From: Bradyrhizobium barranii subsp. barranii
GTDB taxonomy: Bacteria > Pseudomonadota > Alphaproteobacteria > Rhizobiales > Xanthobacteraceae
DNA: 64,000 nt
Direction of reading: 5' to 3'
NCBI RefSeq assembly: GCF_017565645.3
Contig: NZ_CP086136.1
Span: 3,641,501-3,705,500 of the forward strand
Notes under the pieces: generated by a model
The model's input: the letters and a program-made list of their open reading frames with translations, nothing else
What the model was told of the DNA's origin: nothing
The model's database searches: none
Position numbers and translations under genes: made by a program
Shown here: positions 62,374 to 64,000 of the stretch, in pieces
Layout of the letters: every line of letters begins with the position of its first letter
How positions within the stretch are numbered: the first letter of the stretch is position 1

Positions 62374-63483
62374 ATGACGCTATGGTTCGTGTTCGCGCTG
62401 ATGACGGTCGCGGCGATTTTCGCCGTGCTTCTGCCGCTCGGCCGCAGCGGACGCGCGCAAAATCAGGGGAGCGAGGTGGCGGTCTACAAGGACCAGCTGG
62501 CCGAGATCGAGCGTGATCTCGCCGCAGGGCTGATCGCCGCACCGGAAGCCGAGGCCGCACGTGTCGAGATCAGCCGCAGGCTGCTTGCCGCGGCCGGGAG
62601 CGAGCCTGCATCGGAACCGACATCGAGCCTCAAATGGCGCCGCGCGGCGGCTGTGCTGGCGCTTGCCGGCCTGCCGCTCATTGCGATCGGCGTCTACATG
62701 CCGCTCGGCTCGCCCAGGCTTCAGGACTTTCCCCTGGCGCAGCGGGAGCGCGGGGCTGGGTCCGGCATGGCGCTCGAGAATCTCGTCGTGCAGGTCGAGC
62801 AGCATCTGGAAAAGAATCCGACCGACGGGCGCGGCTGGAACGTGCTCGCGCCGGTGCTGGTGCGGCTCGGCCGCTTCGACGATGCGGTGCGCGCCTATCG
62901 CAACTCGCTCACCTACAATGGTGAGAGTTCGGAGCGCCGGGCCGATCTCGGCGAGGCGATCGCGGCTGCTGCCGGCGGCGTGGTGACCGCCGAGGCCAAG
63001 ACCGAATTCGAGCGCGCGCATGGCCTGAACGCGGACGATCCCAAGGCGAACTATTTCCTCGGGCTTGCCGCCGAGCAGGATGGCCGCAAGGACGATGCCG
63101 CCAACATCTGGCGCGCACTGCTGGCGAAAGCGCCGGCGGATGCGCCGTGGCGTCCTCTGGTGCAGACCTCGTTGGCGCGGGTCGGCGGCGGTGGCGCTAC
63201 GATGCCGGCGCTGTCTGACGAGACGATCGCAGCCTCCAAGGACATGAACGAGGGCGATCGCAACGCGATGGTGCGCGGCATGGTCGAACGCCTGGCCACC
63301 CGGCTGAAGCAGAACGGCGATGATGTCGAGGGTTGGCTGCGCCTGGTGCGCGCCTATCTCGTGATGGGCGATCGTGACAGGGCAATGGGCGCTTCGACCG
63401 ACGCCCGACAGGCTGTCGCCAACGACGCCGCGCGGCTGCGCCAGCTCAACGAAGGCCTCAAGACTCTCGGGCTCGACGGATGA
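62374..63483 (+). CDS. ccmI: cytochrome c maturation protein CcmI (CycH)
   Basis: 369 aa. Two N-terminal membrane helices with the short cytoplasmic heptad region of CcmI between them ('[18 protein letters not shown]'), then a periplasmic TPR domain (about 130-360, '[20 protein letters not shown]'). CcmI holds apocytochrome c and presents it to the CcmFH haem ligase. It is the first gene of the operon ccmI-ccmE-..., called cycHJKL in Bradyrhizobium. The ATG at 62374 is chosen over TTG 62296 because the first helix starts there. Confidence 0.9.
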   Translation: MTLWFVFALMTVAAIFAVLLPLGRSGRAQNQGSEVAVYKDQLAEIERDLAAGLIAAPEAEAARVEISRRLLAAAGSEPASEPTSSLKWRRAAAVLALAGLPLIAIGVYMPLGSPRLQDFPLAQRERGAGSGMALENLVVQVEQHLEKNPTDGRGWNVLAPVLVRLGRFDDAVRAYRNSLTYNGESSERRADLGEAIAAAAGGVVTAEAKTEFERAHGLNADDPKANYFLGLAAEQDGRKDDAANIWRALLAKAPADAPWRPLVQTSLARVGGGGATMPALSDETIAASKDMNEGDRNAMVRGMVERLATRLKQNGDDVEGWLRLVRAYLVMGDRDRAMGASTDARQAVANDAARLRQLNEGLKTLGLDG

Positions 63484-63520
63484 CGATGTCGGGACGAGGC
63501 GAGCGGAGAACGGATACGCG

Positions 63521-64000
63521 ATGACGCGCAAGCAGCGACGCATGACCATCATCGGCGGCTCCCTCGCGGTGCTCGCGCTCGCGGCCGCGCTCGTGCTCAA
63601 CGCTCTGCGCGACTCCATCGTGTTCTTCTCGACGCCAACGATGGTCGCCGAAAAGCACGTCGAGCCCGGCAAGCGGTTTCGTCTCGGCGGCCTGGTGCAG
63701 CCCGGCTCGCTCCAGCGCGGCGATAATCTCGCCGTGACCTTCGAGGTTGCCGATGGCGGCGCCAAGCTGCCGGTCGCCTACAAGGGCATCCTGCCCGACC
63801 TGTTCCGTGAAGGGCAGGGCGTGGTGGCCGAAGGCGCGCTCGACGCCAATGGCGTGTTCAAGGCCGACACCGTGCTTGCCAAGCACGACGAGACCTACAT
63901 GCCCAAGGAAGTCGCCGATGCCCTGAAGAAGCAGGGGCATTGGAAGGACGATTACGGCGCCAAGGCTTCTGATAGCGTCAAACCCGCGGCGACGACCGCG
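63521..64000 (+). CDS. ccmE: haem chaperone CcmE (CycJ), 3' end cut
   Basis: The frame is open through the window end (160 codons, no stop), so it is 3'-partial. One N-terminal helix (10-28) anchors a periplasmic OB-fold domain. The covalent haem ligand is His122 in '[12 protein letters not shown]' with Tyr126 as the axial ligand. CcmE carries haem from CcmC to the CcmF ligase. It starts 37 bp after ccmI. The final residues are Lys/Ala-rich, so the gene is nearly complete. Confidence 0.93.
   Translation, partial: MTRKQRRMTIIGGSLAVLALAAALVLNALRDSIVFFSTPTMVAEKHVEPGKRFRLGGLVQPGSLQRGDNLAVTFEVADGGAKLPVAYKGILPDLFREGQGVVAEGALDANGVFKADTVLAKHDETYMPKEVADALKKQGHWKDDYGAKASDSVKPAATTA

Overview
The window is high-GC alphaproteobacterial chromosome, most likely Bradyrhizobium or a close relative. 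The evidence is the codon bias, a Ros/MucR regulator, DUF2336, DUF1491 and DUF5330 proteins, the end-of-window order FeuP/FeuQ-like two-component system then ccmI (cycH) and ccmE (cycJ), and dispersed palindromic intergenic repeats of the kind common in Bradyrhizobium. I found no tRNA, rRNA, CRISPR array or transposase. The first gene is cut at its 5' end and the last (ccmE) at its 3' end.

1-19 kb is housekeeping. In order: a HerA-like ATPase C-terminus, a GT87 membrane glycosyltransferase, an M20 dipeptidase, a class II aldolase, a GT39-like glycosyltransferase, mucR, sufE, a PAS sensor kinase followed by a peptidoglycan-binding protein, DUF1491 and DUF2336 proteins, a lipoprotein, a LysR/metallo-beta-lactamase divergent pair, a Cj0069-like protein and a GFA-family protein. 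An exact TTAA-N7-TTAA (CtrA-type) site precedes the DUF2336 gene.

19-42 kb is an accessory metal and metalloid block. It holds a TonB-dependent receptor behind a cobalamin riboswitch, then a Cu/Ag operon (Met-rich secreted protein, FixH-like protein, CusB-like adaptor, CusA pump). Next come three ArsR-controlled units: ArsR / arsC remnant / aquaporin / ArsC; ArsR / MFS / membrane protein; and ArsR / flavoprotein with a Cys-rich tail / two MFS carriers. A GDCCVxC Cys-rich protein lies between the second and third. Each ArsR gene has its own palindromic candidate operator. TauE/SafE exporters, a truncated ChrB-like rhodanese, a DUF1259 protein and a superoxide dismutase follow. Several genes here carry frameshifts, an internal deletion or a lost start codon, while I saw none in the flanks. 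A ~150 bp direct repeat brackets 37.2-42.4 kb.

42-64 kb returns to core functions: DUF1254/DUF1214 pair, PBP1A-type peptidoglycan synthase, YcgN-family protein, DHA2 efflux pump, an alpha/beta-hydrolase membrane protein, a triple-GAF sensor kinase, a ThDP enzyme, an unannotated 54-aa Flp pilin, Ku, a FeuP/FeuQ-like two-component system, two uncharacterised proteins and the start of the cytochrome c maturation operon.
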